Of a DNA stretch of 64,000 nt, positions 52,985 through 62,184 are shown piece after piece; within the stretch, counting starts at the first letter, position 1, and each line of letters starts with the position of its first letter. The DNA comes from Rhodoferax lacus (GTDB lineage: Bacteria > Pseudomonadota > Gammaproteobacteria > Burkholderiales > Burkholderiaceae_C): contig NZ_QFZK01000002.1 of assembly GCF_003415675.1 (NCBI RefSeq), positions 310,001 to 374,000 on the forward strand. The letters are read 5' to 3'. The notes under the pieces were generated by a model. It was not told where the DNA came from and did not search any database. It saw nothing but the letters and a program-made list of their open reading frames with translations. The translations under genes and the position numbers were made by a program.

Positions 52985-53942
52985 CCAGCGAAATGCCGTG
53001 CTTGATCTTGGTGGCGCGCACCGCCTCCTGCACCGCCATCAGGCAGTCGTCGCGGTAGCGTTCCATGTCGGCAATGCTGTGGGTGCCGAGCTGCACCTCG
53101 GTGCCCTCCACCACTTTGTCAATCAGGGCATCGGTCAGCTCGGGTGCCACCAGCTTGGTCCAGGGCAGCTTGAGGGCCGGGCCGAACTGTGACATGAAGT
53201 GGCGCATGCCCGCGTCACCACCGGCCAATGTGTAGATCAAAAAGCTGCCCATGAAGGACCAGCGGATGCCCGCGCCATAGCGGATGGCGTCGTCAATCTC
53301 GCCGGTGGTGGCCACGCCGTCGTTGATCAGGTGCAGGGCCTCGCGCCATTGGGCCTCCAACAAGCGGTCGGCGATGAAGCCGGGCACTTCCTTGCGCACG
53401 TGCAGGGGCTTCATGCCCAGGCTTTTGTAGAAGGCCATGGCCGCCTGAATGGCATCGGGCGCCGTCTGGGTGCCGCCCACCACTTCCACCAGCGGCAGCA
53501 GGTAGACGGGGTTGAAGGGGTGGCCTACCAGGCAGCGCTCGGGGTTCACAGCTTTGGCATAAAACTCGCTGGGCAAGAGGCCGGAGGTGGACGAGCCAAT
53601 CAGCACATCGGGGCGTGCCGCAGCCGTCACGCGCGTGTGCAGGTCGATTTTCAGCGACAAGGTTTCGGGCGCGCTTTCCTGGATGAAGTCGGCGTCCTTC
53701 ACGCACTCTTCCACGGTGGCCACAAAGCGCAGCCGCGTGGGCGAGGCGCCGGGCTTGAGGCCATTGGCCACCAGGGCAGGCCAGCATTTGCGGATGCGCT
53801 CCACCAGCTGCGCTTCGGCGTTGGGGGCAGGGTCCCAGGCGATCACGTCCAGGCCGTTGGCCAGGGCGCGGGCAATCCAGCCGCTGCCGATGACGCCGGT
53901 GCCCAGGGCGGCAAAGGTTTTGATGTCGGTGTTGAAAGTCAT
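52977..53942 (-). CDS. cdhA: L-carnitine dehydrogenase
   Basis: The 321-residue protein belongs to the 3-hydroxyacyl-CoA dehydrogenase fold. NAD site: [17 protein letters not shown] (about 11-27). Carnitine-dehydrogenase-type stretches are [51 protein letters not shown] and [20 protein letters not shown]. These match the known CdhA pattern well. It oxidises L-carnitine to 3-dehydrocarnitine with NAD+ in the cytoplasm. It follows the cleavage-enzyme gene by 16 bp and overlaps cdhB. Confidence 0.93.
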   Translation of the reverse strand: MTFNTDIKTFAALGTGVIGSGWIARALANGLDVIAWDPAPNAEAQLVERIRKCWPALVANGLKPGASPTRLRFVATVEECVKDADFIQESAPETLSLKIDLHTRVTAAARPDVLIGSSTSGLLPSEFYAKAVNPERCLVGHPFNPVYLLPLVEVVGGTQTAPDAIQAAMAFYKSLGMKPLHVRKEVPGFIADRLLEAQWREALHLINDGVATTGEIDDAIRYGAGIRWSFMGSFLIYTLAGGDAGMRHFMSQFGPALKLPWTKLVAPELTDALIDKVVEGTEVQLGTHSIADMERYRDDCLMAVQEAVRATKIKHGISLDE

Positions 53943-53958
53943 GTCGTGTCCTTTGTGC

Positions 53959-54843
53959 TTAGCGCTTCTTCAAATTCATCTTCACGCGGCCCTCGGCCGG
54001 CGTCATGGGCCGGGCGCCCATGCATTCGATCAGCTTGATGACACGCTCCACCAGAGAGCCGTTGCTGGCGGGCACGCCCTTGTCCAGCCACAGGTTGTCT
54101 TCCAGACCGACGCGCACATTGCCGCCCAAGAGCATGGCCTGCGCGGCCATGGGCATTTGCATGCGGCCAATGCCAAAGCCGGCCCAGGTGGCCCCCAAAG
54201 GCAGGTTGTCCACCATGGCCTTCATGGTAGTGGTGTCGGCAGGAGCCCCCCAGGGGATGCCCAGGCAGAGCTGGAACAGCGGGTCCACCAACAAGCCCTC
54301 TTTGATCATCTGCTTGGAGAACCACAGGTGGCCGGTGTCAAAGATTTCCAGCTCGGCCTTCACACCCAGCTCGGTGATGCGCTTGGCGCCCACGCGCAGG
54401 GCCTGCGGTGTGGAGACATAAATCGTGTCGCCATCGCCAAAGTTGAGCGTGCCGCAGTCCAGCGTGCAGATGTCGGGCAGCAGCTCTTCCACATGCACCA
54501 GGCGGGTGAGCGGCCCCACCAGGTCGGTGCCCGGGCCGAAGTCACAGGGCCGCTCATCCGGGCCAATTTCCAGGTCGCCACCCATGCCGGCGGTCAGGTT
54601 GACGATGACGTCCACACCCGAAGCCTTGATGTGCTCCATCAGCTCGCGGTACAGGGCCGGGTCGCGGCTGCCTTTGCCCGTTTGCGGGTCGCGCACATGG
54701 CAGTGCACCACCGTGGCTCCGGCGTGCGCTGCTTCAATGGCCGCATCGGCAATCTGGCGCGGGGTCACCGGCACATGGGGGTTCTTGCCAACCGTGTCGC
54801 CCGCGCCGGTCACGGCACAGGTAATGATGATGTGTGGGTTCAT
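53959..54843 (-). CDS. cdhC: 3-dehydrocarnitine:acetyl-CoA cleavage enzyme (BKACE family)
   Basis: The 294-residue TIM-barrel protein starts [20 protein letters not shown] and has the zinc site [15 protein letters not shown] plus [17 protein letters not shown]. These are the signatures of beta-keto acid cleavage enzymes (DUF849), and the early [11 protein letters not shown] is typical for the carnitine subgroup. It converts dehydrocarnitine and acetyl-CoA to acetoacetate and betainyl-CoA. It overlaps the class II aldolase stop by four bases and precedes cdhA. Confidence 0.9.
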   Translation of the reverse strand: MNPHIIITCAVTGAGDTVGKNPHVPVTPRQIADAAIEAAHAGATVVHCHVRDPQTGKGSRDPALYRELMEHIKASGVDVIVNLTAGMGGDLEIGPDERPCDFGPGTDLVGPLTRLVHVEELLPDICTLDCGTLNFGDGDTIYVSTPQALRVGAKRITELGVKAELEIFDTGHLWFSKQMIKEGLLVDPLFQLCLGIPWGAPADTTTMKAMVDNLPLGATWAGFGIGRMQMPMAAQAMLLGGNVRVGLEDNLWLDKGVPASNGSLVERVIKLIECMGARPMTPAEGRVKMNLKKR

Positions 54844-55607
54844 GCTTGGTAGTCCGGTTCTTGCTGGTTGAGGATGGTTTTAAGGGCGTTGAAATGCAGT
54901 TCGCTAAAGCGCGTGGGGTAATCGTTCCATTGGCCGCAGGCGGTGCGAGCCACGGCCTCGGGGATCAGGGCGAGTTCACGGCCGGTGGCCAGGGCTGAGA
55001 CCTGCAGGGCACAGGCTTTTTCCAGGTAATACAGCTCGTCAAAGGCCTGGGCCACCGTGGGCCCCACCACGATCACGCCGTGGTTGCCCATGAAGAGCAC
55101 GCTTTTGCCTGCGCCCATCAGGGCGGCCACGCGCGCGCCCTCGTCTGCGTCCAGCGCCATGCCTGCGTAGCCGCGGTCGTAGGCAATGCGGCCATAAAAA
55201 CGGCAGGCGTTCTGGTCCAGCATCAAAAATTCAAAGTCTTTCAGGCAGCACAGCACGGTGGCGTTGTGCATATGGGTGTGCAGAATGCAGCGCGCCTGCG
55301 GTAGCGCGCTGTGCAAGGCGGCGTGCAAGTGCCAGGCCGTGGGGTCGGGTGCGTTCTCGCCGCCGTAGGTGGTGGGGTCGTTGGCGTCCAGCAATAACAG
55401 GTCGCTGGCACGTATGCGTGAGAAATGGCTGCCCACCGGGTTGAGCAAAAACTGGCTGCCCGACGCGTTGGTGGCCACGCTGAAGTGGTTGGCTATCGAC
55501 TCGTGCATGCCAAGCCGCGCGGCCCAGCGGAAGGCAGCGGCCAGGTCGGTGCGCAGGGTGGGGATGTCGCTCATGGTGAACGCATCGTATGCGGTGCGAC
55601 TGGGCAT
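54840..55607 (-). CDS. Class II aldolase/adducin-domain protein
   Basis: The 255-residue protein starts at ATG 55607 (AGGAG nearby but only two bases away) or at ATG 55574. It has the zinc-site pattern of class II aldolases: [30 protein letters not shown] and [20 protein letters not shown]. Such proteins cleave or epimerise sugar-phosphate-like or keto-acid substrates. It is the first gene of the carnitine operon and is coupled to cdhC, but I see no step of the known pathway for it. It may process a side product or a related substrate. Confidence 0.82.
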   Translation of the reverse strand: MPSRTAYDAFTMSDIPTLRTDLAAAFRWAARLGMHESIANHFSVATNASGSQFLLNPVGSHFSRIRASDLLLLDANDPTTYGGENAPDPTAWHLHAALHSALPQARCILHTHMHNATVLCCLKDFEFLMLDQNACRFYGRIAYDRGYAGMALDADEGARVAALMGAGKSVLFMGNHGVIVVGPTVAQAFDELYYLEKACALQVSALATGRELALIPEAVARTACGQWNDYPTRFSELHFNALKTILNQQEPDYQA

Positions 55608-55776
55608 GTCTCCTGTTGTTACGACGCTCTGTTGACGTAAAGCGACTTCATTTGCCCGGGGAAACACCGATGGCTCCCATGGGTCAACTGGTGGTCTGGC
55701 TGGGGCGTTGAAATATCGCATGATGCTGTGCGTCTTTGCGTAAATACTTTCAAACCTCAACGAGTTGGAGCCCCCA

Positions 55777-56406
55777 ATGAAAACATCCACTTTCCTGACC
55801 GCATCGGCACTTGCCCTCTTCACCCTGGTTCATACGGCGCACGCCCAGGCGCCCCTGAGTCCCAAAGCGCAACTGGCTGCCGACAACAAGGCAGCAGCGT
55901 CGCGCTATGCGAGTGACAAGGCCTTGTGCAATGACGAAGCCGACTCGGCTGCGCGTCTGCAATGCCGCCGCGATGCCAAGTCCGTGTATGACAAGGCCTT
56001 GGCCGATGCCCGTGCTCGCATGGCGGCAGCCAGCACAACAGGCAAGACCTCGCAGGGCGCCAAGTCTGCTGCCCTGTGCGCAGCGTGCGGCAAAGTGCTT
56101 TCGGTCTCCTCGCAGGAAAAGAGTGGCGAGGGCAGTGCCCTGGGCCTCATCGGCGGTGGCGTGGCTGGCGCCATTTTGGGCAACCAGGTGGGCCAGGGCG
56201 CCGGCAAGGACCTGGCCACCATAGCCGGAGCGGCAGGCGGCGCCTATGTCGGCAAGAAGATCGAGGAAAAGGCCAAGAGCCACACCGTCTGGACCGTGGG
56301 CGTGCAGTTTGAGGACGGCAGCCAGGCCAACTATGAATTCGCGCAAGACCCCGGTTTCAAGGCGGGTGATGCGGTCAAGAAATCCGGCAACACCGTAGTG
56401 CGCTAA
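55777..56406 (+). CDS. Glycine-zipper (SlyB/17-kDa-antigen-like) envelope protein
   Basis: The 209-residue protein starts at ATG 55777 with TTGGAG six bases upstream. A signal peptide (ASALALFTLVHTAHAQ) precedes an Ala/Lys/Arg-rich helical region and a central glycine zipper (about 122-160; GSALGLIGGGVAGAILGNQV, then GAAGGAYVGKK). The C-terminal part (HTVWTVGVQFEDGSQANYEF) resembles the beta portion of 17-kDa surface antigens. A CAACGK pair (about 98-101) adds a possible CxxC. There is no lipobox Cys. Probably anchored in or near the outer membrane; function unknown. Confidence 0.83.
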   Translation: MKTSTFLTASALALFTLVHTAHAQAPLSPKAQLAADNKAAASRYASDKALCNDEADSAARLQCRRDAKSVYDKALADARARMAAASTTGKTSQGAKSAALCAACGKVLSVSSQEKSGEGSALGLIGGGVAGAILGNQVGQGAGKDLATIAGAAGGAYVGKKIEEKAKSHTVWTVGVQFEDGSQANYEFAQDPGFKAGDAVKKSGNTVVR

Positions 56407-56438
56407 AGCAGTACCCGCAGCCGCAGCCAGTGCCGGGC

Positions 56439-56804
56439 TCAGCCGGCGCTGGCTTCCACCAGTTTGGGTTTGAGTCCGTGCAGCACTGCATGGGCATTGA
56501 GCGAGCGTATGGGGATGCCCAGGTCGCGCGGGATGCGGTTGTCCAGTTGCAAGGCCAGGTAGCGCTGGCAACACACCCGCAGAAAGCTGGAGTAGTTGGG
56601 TATGTCGCCCCGGTGCTCCAGCAGTTCGTCATACAGCTTGGACAGCAGCTGCGGCACCTGCATGCCGTCGCGGCTTGCGATTTCCTCCAAAGTATCCCAA
56701 AACAGGTTTTCCAGGCGTACGCTGGTGACCACACCATGCAGGCGGATGCTGCGCGTGGTGGCCTCGTAGCTCATGGGATTGGCTTTGACAAAGATCTGGC
56801 ACAT
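56439..56804 (-). CDS. Ribbon-helix-helix domain protein (RHH_4 type)
   Basis: The 121-residue protein starts at ATG 56804 with GGGGAG upstream. MCQIFVKANPMSYEATTRSI and RLHGVVTSVRLENLFWDTLE form the RHH_4 domain, followed by IASRDGMQVPQLLSKLYDEL. These small proteins are predicted DNA-binding regulators, common in proteobacteria, with unknown targets. The C-terminal half (YSSFLRVCCQRYLALQL) is helical. It is convergent with the glycine-zipper gene. The DJ-1-like gene lies 58 bp upstream, separated by a hairpin. Confidence 0.85.
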   Translation of the reverse strand: MCQIFVKANPMSYEATTRSIRLHGVVTSVRLENLFWDTLEEIASRDGMQVPQLLSKLYDELLEHRGDIPNYSSFLRVCCQRYLALQLDNRIPRDLGIPIRSLNAHAVLHGLKPKLVEASAG

Positions 56805-56826
56805 GCTGGACTCCCCGCAGTTGGCG

Positions 56827-56856
56827 ACAGCCCCCAAGCATAGGCCCGGGGGCTGT
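56827..56856. terminator. Strong hairpin between the DJ-1-like and RHH genes
   Basis: ACAGCCCCC and GGGGGCTGT form a perfect 9-bp stem with a 12-base loop. It sits six bases after the stop of the DJ-1-like gene on the same strand. No T run follows, so termination is uncertain. Confidence 0.45.
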
Positions 56857-56862
56857 GCAGCG

Positions 56863-57444
56863 CTAGTGGCTGATGGTGGTGCCCAGCAGGGCAAAGAACT
56901 GTGACAGCCAGGCCGGGTGTGCCGGCCAGGCCGGGGCGGTCACGTACTGGCCGTCGGTCACTGCCGCGTCAATGGCTATTTCGGCAAAGCTGGCACCTGC
57001 CAGTTCCACTTCCGGGCGGCAGGCCGGGTAGGCGCTGATGCGCTTGCCACGGATGATGCCCGGTACCGCTGCGAGCAACTGCGCACCATGGCACACGGCC
57101 GCAATCGGCTTGCCGGCCTCGGCAAACTCCCGGGTGATGGCCAGCACGCGGGCGTTGAGCCGCAGGTACTCCGGGCCACGGCCACCGGGAATCAACAAGC
57201 CGTCATAGCTGGCGGTGTTGACTTCGGCAAAGCTGGCGTTGAGCGTGAAGCGGTGGCCCGGCTTTTCGCTGTAGGTCTGGGCGCCTTCGAAATCGTGGAT
57301 GGCCGTCATCACATAGTCGCCGGCCTTCTTGTCCGGGCAGACCGCGTGCACCGTGTAGCCAATGGCCAGCATGGCCTGAAAAGGCACCATGGTCTCGTAG
57401 TCTTCACCGTAGTCACCGCACAACATCAGGATCTTTTTGGACAT
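56863..57444 (-). CDS. DJ-1/PfpI-family protein
   Basis: The 193-residue protein starts at ATG 57444 with GGAGG five bases upstream. It has the class I glutamine amidotransferase-like fold: [20 protein letters not shown] (the Glu near the active site), [15 protein letters not shown] and the nucleophile elbow [14 protein letters not shown] with Cys-His. Members are proteases, glyoxalases/deglycases or chaperones, and the exact activity cannot be read from sequence. It is divergent from the c-di-GMP operon across 233 bp. Confidence 0.9.
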   Translation of the reverse strand: MSKKILMLCGDYGEDYETMVPFQAMLAIGYTVHAVCPDKKAGDYVMTAIHDFEGAQTYSEKPGHRFTLNASFAEVNTASYDGLLIPGGRGPEYLRLNARVLAITREFAEAGKPIAAVCHGAQLLAAVPGIIRGKRISAYPACRPEVELAGASFAEIAIDAAVTDGQYVTAPAWPAHPAWLSQFFALLGTTISH

Positions 57445-57498
57445 AAGGGCCTCCAATTTGAAAGTGAACCACCAGTTTAGGAACGCGCCCAGCCAAGC

Positions 57499-57590
57499 GG
57501 TAGCAGTCGGCTACTACCGGGATAGGGGTTTGCCCTAGGGCAGGCTCTGTTTCATGGTTAAATGGCAAAAATTGCTAAAAAATGGCAAAA
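57499..57590. promoter_or_regulatory. Cluster of palindromes and 20-bp-spaced direct repeats in the c-di-GMP operon promoter
   Basis: Within 92 bp there are GGTAG-N10-CTACC (57499-57518), the perfect 12-bp palindrome TGCCCTAGGGCA (57531-57542) and two copies of AATGGCAAAA at 57561-57570 and 57581-57590, exactly 20 bp apart. The last part is much richer in A+T than its surroundings. This is the shared upstream region of the DJ-1-like gene and the REC gene and probably holds their operators. Confidence 0.45.
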
Positions 57591-57677
57591 TACTGAAAAA
57601 TTCACTTCAATTTGATAGGATGCGGTCAGGGTCCGAGATATTTGGATTCCCTTCTATCCCGTTTTGAGCCACACAAC

Positions 57678-58040
57678 ATGAACTACATCGTCATCGTCGA
57701 TGACCACGCTGACATCCGCAGGCTGCTCAGCATCACGCTGGGCAAGCAGTACGAGGTGGTCGAGGCCGAGAACGGGGCAGCGGCAATGGTTGCCATCCAT
57801 AAACACCATCCGGTTGCGGTCTTGCTGGATGTGATGATGCCCGGCGAGCTGGACGGCTTGCAGGTGCTCGATGCCATCCGGGCAGACAACACCACAGCCC
57901 ACATTCTTGTGGCCATGTTGACAGCGCGTGGCCAGCAAGCCGACGGCGACGAGGCGCGCCGCCGTGGCGCAGACGCCTATTTCATCAAGCCCTTTAGCCC
58001 CCTGCAAGTCGTGTCGTGGTTGCGCGACCACCTGAAATGA
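57678..58040 (+). CDS. Stand-alone receiver (CheY-like) response regulator
   Basis: The 120-residue protein starts at ATG 57678; a longer frame from 57612 has no support. It is a single REC domain: acidic pair in VDDHADIRR, phospho-acceptor Asp in VLLDVMMPGELDG (about residue 53), Thr in VAMLTARG and Lys in YFIKPFSP. It has no output domain and should signal by protein contact. Its stop overlaps the GGDEF-EAL gene by four bases, so it likely regulates that enzyme or shuttles phosphate within the operon. Confidence 0.92.
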   Translation: MNYIVIVDDHADIRRLLSITLGKQYEVVEAENGAAAMVAIHKHHPVAVLLDVMMPGELDGLQVLDAIRADNTTAHILVAMLTARGQQADGDEARRRGADAYFIKPFSPLQVVSWLRDHLK

Positions 58041-60220
58041 ACGCTGATCTTCAAGCCGTGCCGGGCGAAGACGCCCTGAGCGCGCAACTGTTTCGATACG
58101 CGCAGGACCTCGACACCCTGATGCAGCAGCACAACCGTCTGCAAAAGCACCACCAGATGCTGCTGCAGTCGCTGGGGCAGGAAGTTCCCAGCGACAACCT
58201 CTTGCCCAACCTGCTGGCAAGGACTTCGCCCCTGCACTGGATAACCGACCAGCAGGGCAACATCCTGCGGACCAACAGCGACAAGCCGCGCTCCCGCCGT
58301 CTGGGTACGGGCATGCAAACCGGCAAGAACATTCGCCAGTATCTGGCGGAGCAAGACAGTCCGGTGGTCGAGCATGTGCTTGCCCGCCTGGGCCTTGCAG
58401 ATGCCCATTCGAGCGCCGTGCAAATGCAAGTCCAGTGGGTAGCCGGCGACTCCGCGCAAAAGATTCTGCTGCTGGATGCATTGCTGATGCCCGTGATTCA
58501 GGATGGCCAGCTGGAAATTCACTGGTACCTGCAGCCCGCGACGCAGGGTGATTACACGCCCCTGCAGGCACAGACGGCCTTTGTGCACAGGGTGAAGTCC
58601 GAACATGGCGCCCTGGTGGTCAGTCCCGAGGGGAACGTTGTTGCAGCCAACGGTGGCTTCTGTCGCATCAGCGGCTACTCCGAAGTAGAACTGGTCGGCC
58701 GCAACACCAACATGCTGGGCTCGGGCCGGCACGATGCCAGCTTCTTTCAGGACTTCTGGCTCGAACTCATGGACACCGGAAGCTGGAACGGCACCCTGTT
58801 CAACCGGCGCAAATCCGGGCAGATATTTCTGGGCTGGAAAACCATCCGCATGATTGAAGACCCGCAGGGTCAGGTGCTTTCCTACATGGAAGGCAACGTG
58901 GACATTTCGTACGGCGAGCCCTCCGTCAAGCAGATGGAGGCGATTGCCAACACCGATTCCCTGACCGGCCTGCCCAACCGCCGAATGCTGATGGAGCGCT
59001 TCAAGCATTACCTTGCAGACGCTGACCTGTTTCAGGACGAGATCGCCCTGCTGTTCATCGACCTGGACCGCTTCAAACCCATCAACGATGAACTCGGACA
59101 CGCCGTGGGTGACCTGGTGCTGCAGGAGGTTGCCAACCGCATGGGCAAAGCCCTGTTGCCCGAAGACCTTCTGGCAAGGGCTGGCGGCGACGAGTTTGTG
59201 GTGGTGCTGCGCGGCAGGAAGCGGGTGGAGATGGCCGAGGCCATAGGCTCACAAATCCAGAATGCCCTGGCGCAGGGGCTGCAGATCCAGGGTCGCCACC
59301 TGGGAATAGGCGCGAGCATCGGCTGCGCGCGCTACCCGCTGGACGGCAACGACATGCTTACCCTGCTGCAGCGTGCCGATGCAGCCATGTACGGTGCCAA
59401 GCGCTTTGGCCTGCCCTTTTGCTTTTACGACGAAGGCATGGACGAGGCCGATCAGCCCAATCTGGAGTTGGACCTCTGGCAGGCGGTTGACCGCGGCGAA
59501 ATCACCCTGGTCTATCAACCGCAGATTCGCAATGACAAGGCCAGGTCACTGCGAGGCTGCGAGGCACTCATGCGCTGGAAGCACCCTGTTCTGGGGGATG
59601 TGGACACGGCACAGTTCATTGCGCTGGCCGAGAAAAGCGGTGCCATCGTGCACCTGGGCTGCTGGGCCCTGGAGCATGCCTGCAGCCAGATGCGCCTTTG
59701 GCGTGAGCAGGGCTTGCCGGAGTTCACCCTGTCGCTCAATGTTTCCCTGCGCCAGTTGCGCAGCCCCCTGTTCCTGGGCGAAGTGCTGCGTGCGCTGCAG
59801 GACAACGGACTGTCCGCGCAGCAACTGGAAATGGAGCTGAGCGAAACCCAGGCGTTGATGTGCGTGCCCGGCGACATCCAGCACATTCAGGCTCTGCGGG
59901 AAATTGGCGTGCGTATCGCCATTGATGACTACGGCATCTCTTTCTCCAGCCTGTCGCGGCTCAATTGCCTGTCGATCAGCAGCTTCAAGATCAATGCCCA
60001 GTGCGTGCGCGACCTGAGCACCAGCGCCGATGCACGCGCCATCAGTAACTGCATGATCGCCATCAGCAAAGCCATGGGAATCGAAGTCATTGCCCAGGGC
60101 GTGGAGACCGAGGAGCAGGCGGCCTTGCTGGCACAGCAGGGCTGCCAGGTCATCCAGGGCTTTTACAGTGGGCACCCCGTCGGGGCAGAGGCCCTGGTTG
60201 AACTCGCAAGGGCAGGCTGA
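58037..60220 (+). CDS. PAS-GGDEF-EAL protein with intact GGDEF and altered EAL site
   Basis: The 727-residue cytoplasmic protein has an N-terminal coiled coil (DTLMQQHNRLQKHHQMLLQS), a PAS-like region (about 50-180), a PAS domain (about 190-305; SPEGNVVAANGGFCRISGYS), GGDEF (about 315-475; intact AGGDEF at 382-387) and EAL (about 490-720). EAL509-511 is present, but IDDYGISFSSL differs from DDFGTGYSSL, KIN replaces KID, and Gln687 (in IAQGVETEEQ) stands where active enzymes have Glu in AEGVE. A net diguanylate cyclase is likely. It is coupled to the REC gene and followed 3 bp later by the HD-GYP gene. Confidence 0.9.
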   Translation: MNADLQAVPGEDALSAQLFRYAQDLDTLMQQHNRLQKHHQMLLQSLGQEVPSDNLLPNLLARTSPLHWITDQQGNILRTNSDKPRSRRLGTGMQTGKNIRQYLAEQDSPVVEHVLARLGLADAHSSAVQMQVQWVAGDSAQKILLLDALLMPVIQDGQLEIHWYLQPATQGDYTPLQAQTAFVHRVKSEHGALVVSPEGNVVAANGGFCRISGYSEVELVGRNTNMLGSGRHDASFFQDFWLELMDTGSWNGTLFNRRKSGQIFLGWKTIRMIEDPQGQVLSYMEGNVDISYGEPSVKQMEAIANTDSLTGLPNRRMLMERFKHYLADADLFQDEIALLFIDLDRFKPINDELGHAVGDLVLQEVANRMGKALLPEDLLARAGGDEFVVVLRGRKRVEMAEAIGSQIQNALAQGLQIQGRHLGIGASIGCARYPLDGNDMLTLLQRADAAMYGAKRFGLPFCFYDEGMDEADQPNLELDLWQAVDRGEITLVYQPQIRNDKARSLRGCEALMRWKHPVLGDVDTAQFIALAEKSGAIVHLGCWALEHACSQMRLWREQGLPEFTLSLNVSLRQLRSPLFLGEVLRALQDNGLSAQQLEMELSETQALMCVPGDIQHIQALREIGVRIAIDDYGISFSSLSRLNCLSISSFKINAQCVRDLSTSADARAISNCMIAISKAMGIEVIAQGVETEEQAALLAQQGCQVIQGFYSGHPVGAEALVELARAG

Positions 60221-60223
60221 AAC

Positions 60224-61432
60224 ATGCACTCCACCAATATTCAGGCCGAAAGGTCAGAGGGCCACTTGGGTCGGGACAGCATTCTGGTGGTGGATGTAGA
60301 CCCCGGCAACCTGGCAAGAATTTCGGGCATGCTGGATGCAAACTACAGGGTCTTCGTCACCCCGATAGCAGCCGATGCCCTGGAGTTCGCGGTGCGCGAG
60401 CAGCCCGACCTCATCCTGCTGGATATTCTGACGCCCGGCAATCACGGTTACGCGCTTTGCAGACAGCTCAAGGACAACCCGCTCACAAAGCACATTCCGG
60501 TTGTTTTTCTGGCCGGTCGCACCGACCTCGAGCACGAAGAGACCTGGCTGCAAATGGGCGCAGCCGACTACGTCACCCACCCCATACGGCCGGGCATATT
60601 GCTGTTGCGCCTTCATGCACACATGGCGCAAGCCACGGTGAGCCGGGCCATCCGCCAGAGCAACGACATATTGAAGGTTGAAGTTGCCAACCGCACCCGG
60701 CAACTGCTGGCCATGCAGGACATCACCATTCTTGCCATGGCCTCCCTGTCCGAGACGCGTGACAGCGACACCGGCAACCACCTGTTGCGCACCCAGAACT
60801 ATGTGCGCCTGCTGGCGCAACACATGCAGGACAAGCCGGGCTACGCAGATTTCCTGAGCGATGAAGTCGTCAACATCCTTCACCGCTGCGCACCGCTGCA
60901 TGACATAGGCAAGGTCGGTATACCCGACCGGATATTGCTCAAGGCCGGGCGCTACACCGAAGAAGAGTACGAGCAGATGAAGCGCCATCCGGCCCTGGGC
61001 CGCGACGCACTGTCGGGCGCCCAGCGGCTGGCTGGTGGTTCAGATCAGTTGCCAGGCGCGCAAGGCCATTTCTTTGAAATCGCCAAGGATCTGGTTTATG
61101 CGCACCATGAAAAATGGGACGGAACAGGCTACCCCGAGGGCCTCAAGGGATGCGACATTCCTGTGCCTGCGCGGCTGATGGCTGTGGCCGATGTGTATGA
61201 CGCACTGATCAGCCCACGCGTCTACAAACCCGCCATGACACATGCCAAGGCAAAGCAGATCATCCTGCAGGGACGCGGCACCTTCTTTGCGCCGGAAATA
61301 GTGGATGCCTTTATGGACCTCGATGCTGAATTCCAGCAGATTGCCCGGCGCTTTGCAGATACCGACGGTGACTTGGCAGTAAAGGCCGATTTTGCCTTGA
61401 GCGCCTTTGGGCCTGTGGGTTCATTTATGTAG
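60224..61432 (+). CDS. RpfG-like REC-HD-GYP c-di-GMP phosphodiesterase
   Basis: The 402-residue protein has a receiver domain (about 18-135; ILVVDVDPGNLAR, LILLDILTPGNHG with the phospho-Asp), a linker helix and an HD-GYP domain (about 165-375). HD is in RCAPLHDIGKVGIPDRILLK and GYP in YAHHEKWDGTGYPEGLKG, both complete, with the metal ligands HH upstream of the GYP. It should hydrolyse c-di-GMP when phosphorylated. As the last gene of the three-gene operon it opposes the GGDEF protein, so the operon holds both synthesis and breakdown under receiver control. Confidence 0.93.
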   Translation: MHSTNIQAERSEGHLGRDSILVVDVDPGNLARISGMLDANYRVFVTPIAADALEFAVREQPDLILLDILTPGNHGYALCRQLKDNPLTKHIPVVFLAGRTDLEHEETWLQMGAADYVTHPIRPGILLLRLHAHMAQATVSRAIRQSNDILKVEVANRTRQLLAMQDITILAMASLSETRDSDTGNHLLRTQNYVRLLAQHMQDKPGYADFLSDEVVNILHRCAPLHDIGKVGIPDRILLKAGRYTEEEYEQMKRHPALGRDALSGAQRLAGGSDQLPGAQGHFFEIAKDLVYAHHEKWDGTGYPEGLKGCDIPVPARLMAVADVYDALISPRVYKPAMTHAKAKQIILQGRGTFFAPEIVDAFMDLDAEFQQIARRFADTDGDLAVKADFALSAFGPVGSFM

Positions 61433-61569
61433 TTTCAACTTGCCGCAAGAGTCTGCCCGTTGGTGCAAGTGAAGGCGGCTCTTCCTGTATTTTGATGCCT
61501 TGGATGCAGCACATTTCGCGTGGAAACCCATTCATAGTGAAGGGGCCCCGGCTGCATGTTTGCGCTGTC

Positions 61570-62184
61570 TCAGTGCCCCGTTTCCTTGGGTTCGCCTTTT
61601 GCTTTTGTATTGAAGGTTTTCCACAGCTGGCCGGCAATCACTTGCAGGCGCTCAAAGTCCACGGGTTTGCCAAGCACTTCCACACGGTCTGGCAGTCCGC
61701 CGTGGGCCTCGATTTCTGCACCTGACAGGCCCGACACCACAACGATTCCCACGTCCTGAAAACGCTGTATGGCGCAAATGCCGCGCACGATATTGAAGCC
61801 GTTGACGCCGGGCAGCCGCAAGTCGCAAACAATCATGCGGGGCTGCACTTCTCCGGCCAGTACCAGGGCCTCGTAACCGTTGGGTGCCACGTAGACGGTC
61901 ACACCAAAGGACCAGGCGCTCATGTGATGTTTGTAGAGCCGGATCAGATGCACATCGTCCTCAACCACCAGAATGGGCATCTGGTAGGGGCTTTCCAGGG
62001 CCGCTTTCTTTTTTAATTGTTGCGCGACGACTTCCTGCACCGAGGCGTGGGCAATGCGGCGGTGGCCGCCAGCGGTCTTCCAGCTTTTGAGCAAACCGCG
62101 TTCCACCCATTGCTGCGCGGTGGGTACTGAAATGCCCAGAAGCGTGGCCGCCTCACGCGTGGTCAGATAATTTTCCAGACTCAT
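61570..62184 (-). CDS. MerR/excisionase-type HTH fused to a C-terminal receiver domain
   Basis: The 204-residue protein starts at ATG 62184, overlapping the kinase stop by about 32 bases. The N-terminal winged-helix HTH (about 5-55) reads LTTREAATLLGISVPTAQQW, then LKSWKTAGGHRRI, the MerR/BldC type. A receiver domain follows (about 73-190; ILVVEDDVHLIRLY, IVCDLRLPGVNG with the phospho-Asp, IVVVSGLSGA, VLGKPVDFE). DNA-binding before receiver is the reverse of the usual order. The sensor kinase directly upstream is its obvious partner. Confidence 0.88.
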   Translation of the reverse strand: MSLENYLTTREAATLLGISVPTAQQWVERGLLKSWKTAGGHRRIAHASVQEVVAQQLKKKAALESPYQMPILVVEDDVHLIRLYKHHMSAWSFGVTVYVAPNGYEALVLAGEVQPRMIVCDLRLPGVNGFNIVRGICAIQRFQDVGIVVVSGLSGAEIEAHGGLPDRVEVLGKPVDFERLQVIAGQLWKTFNTKAKGEPKETGH

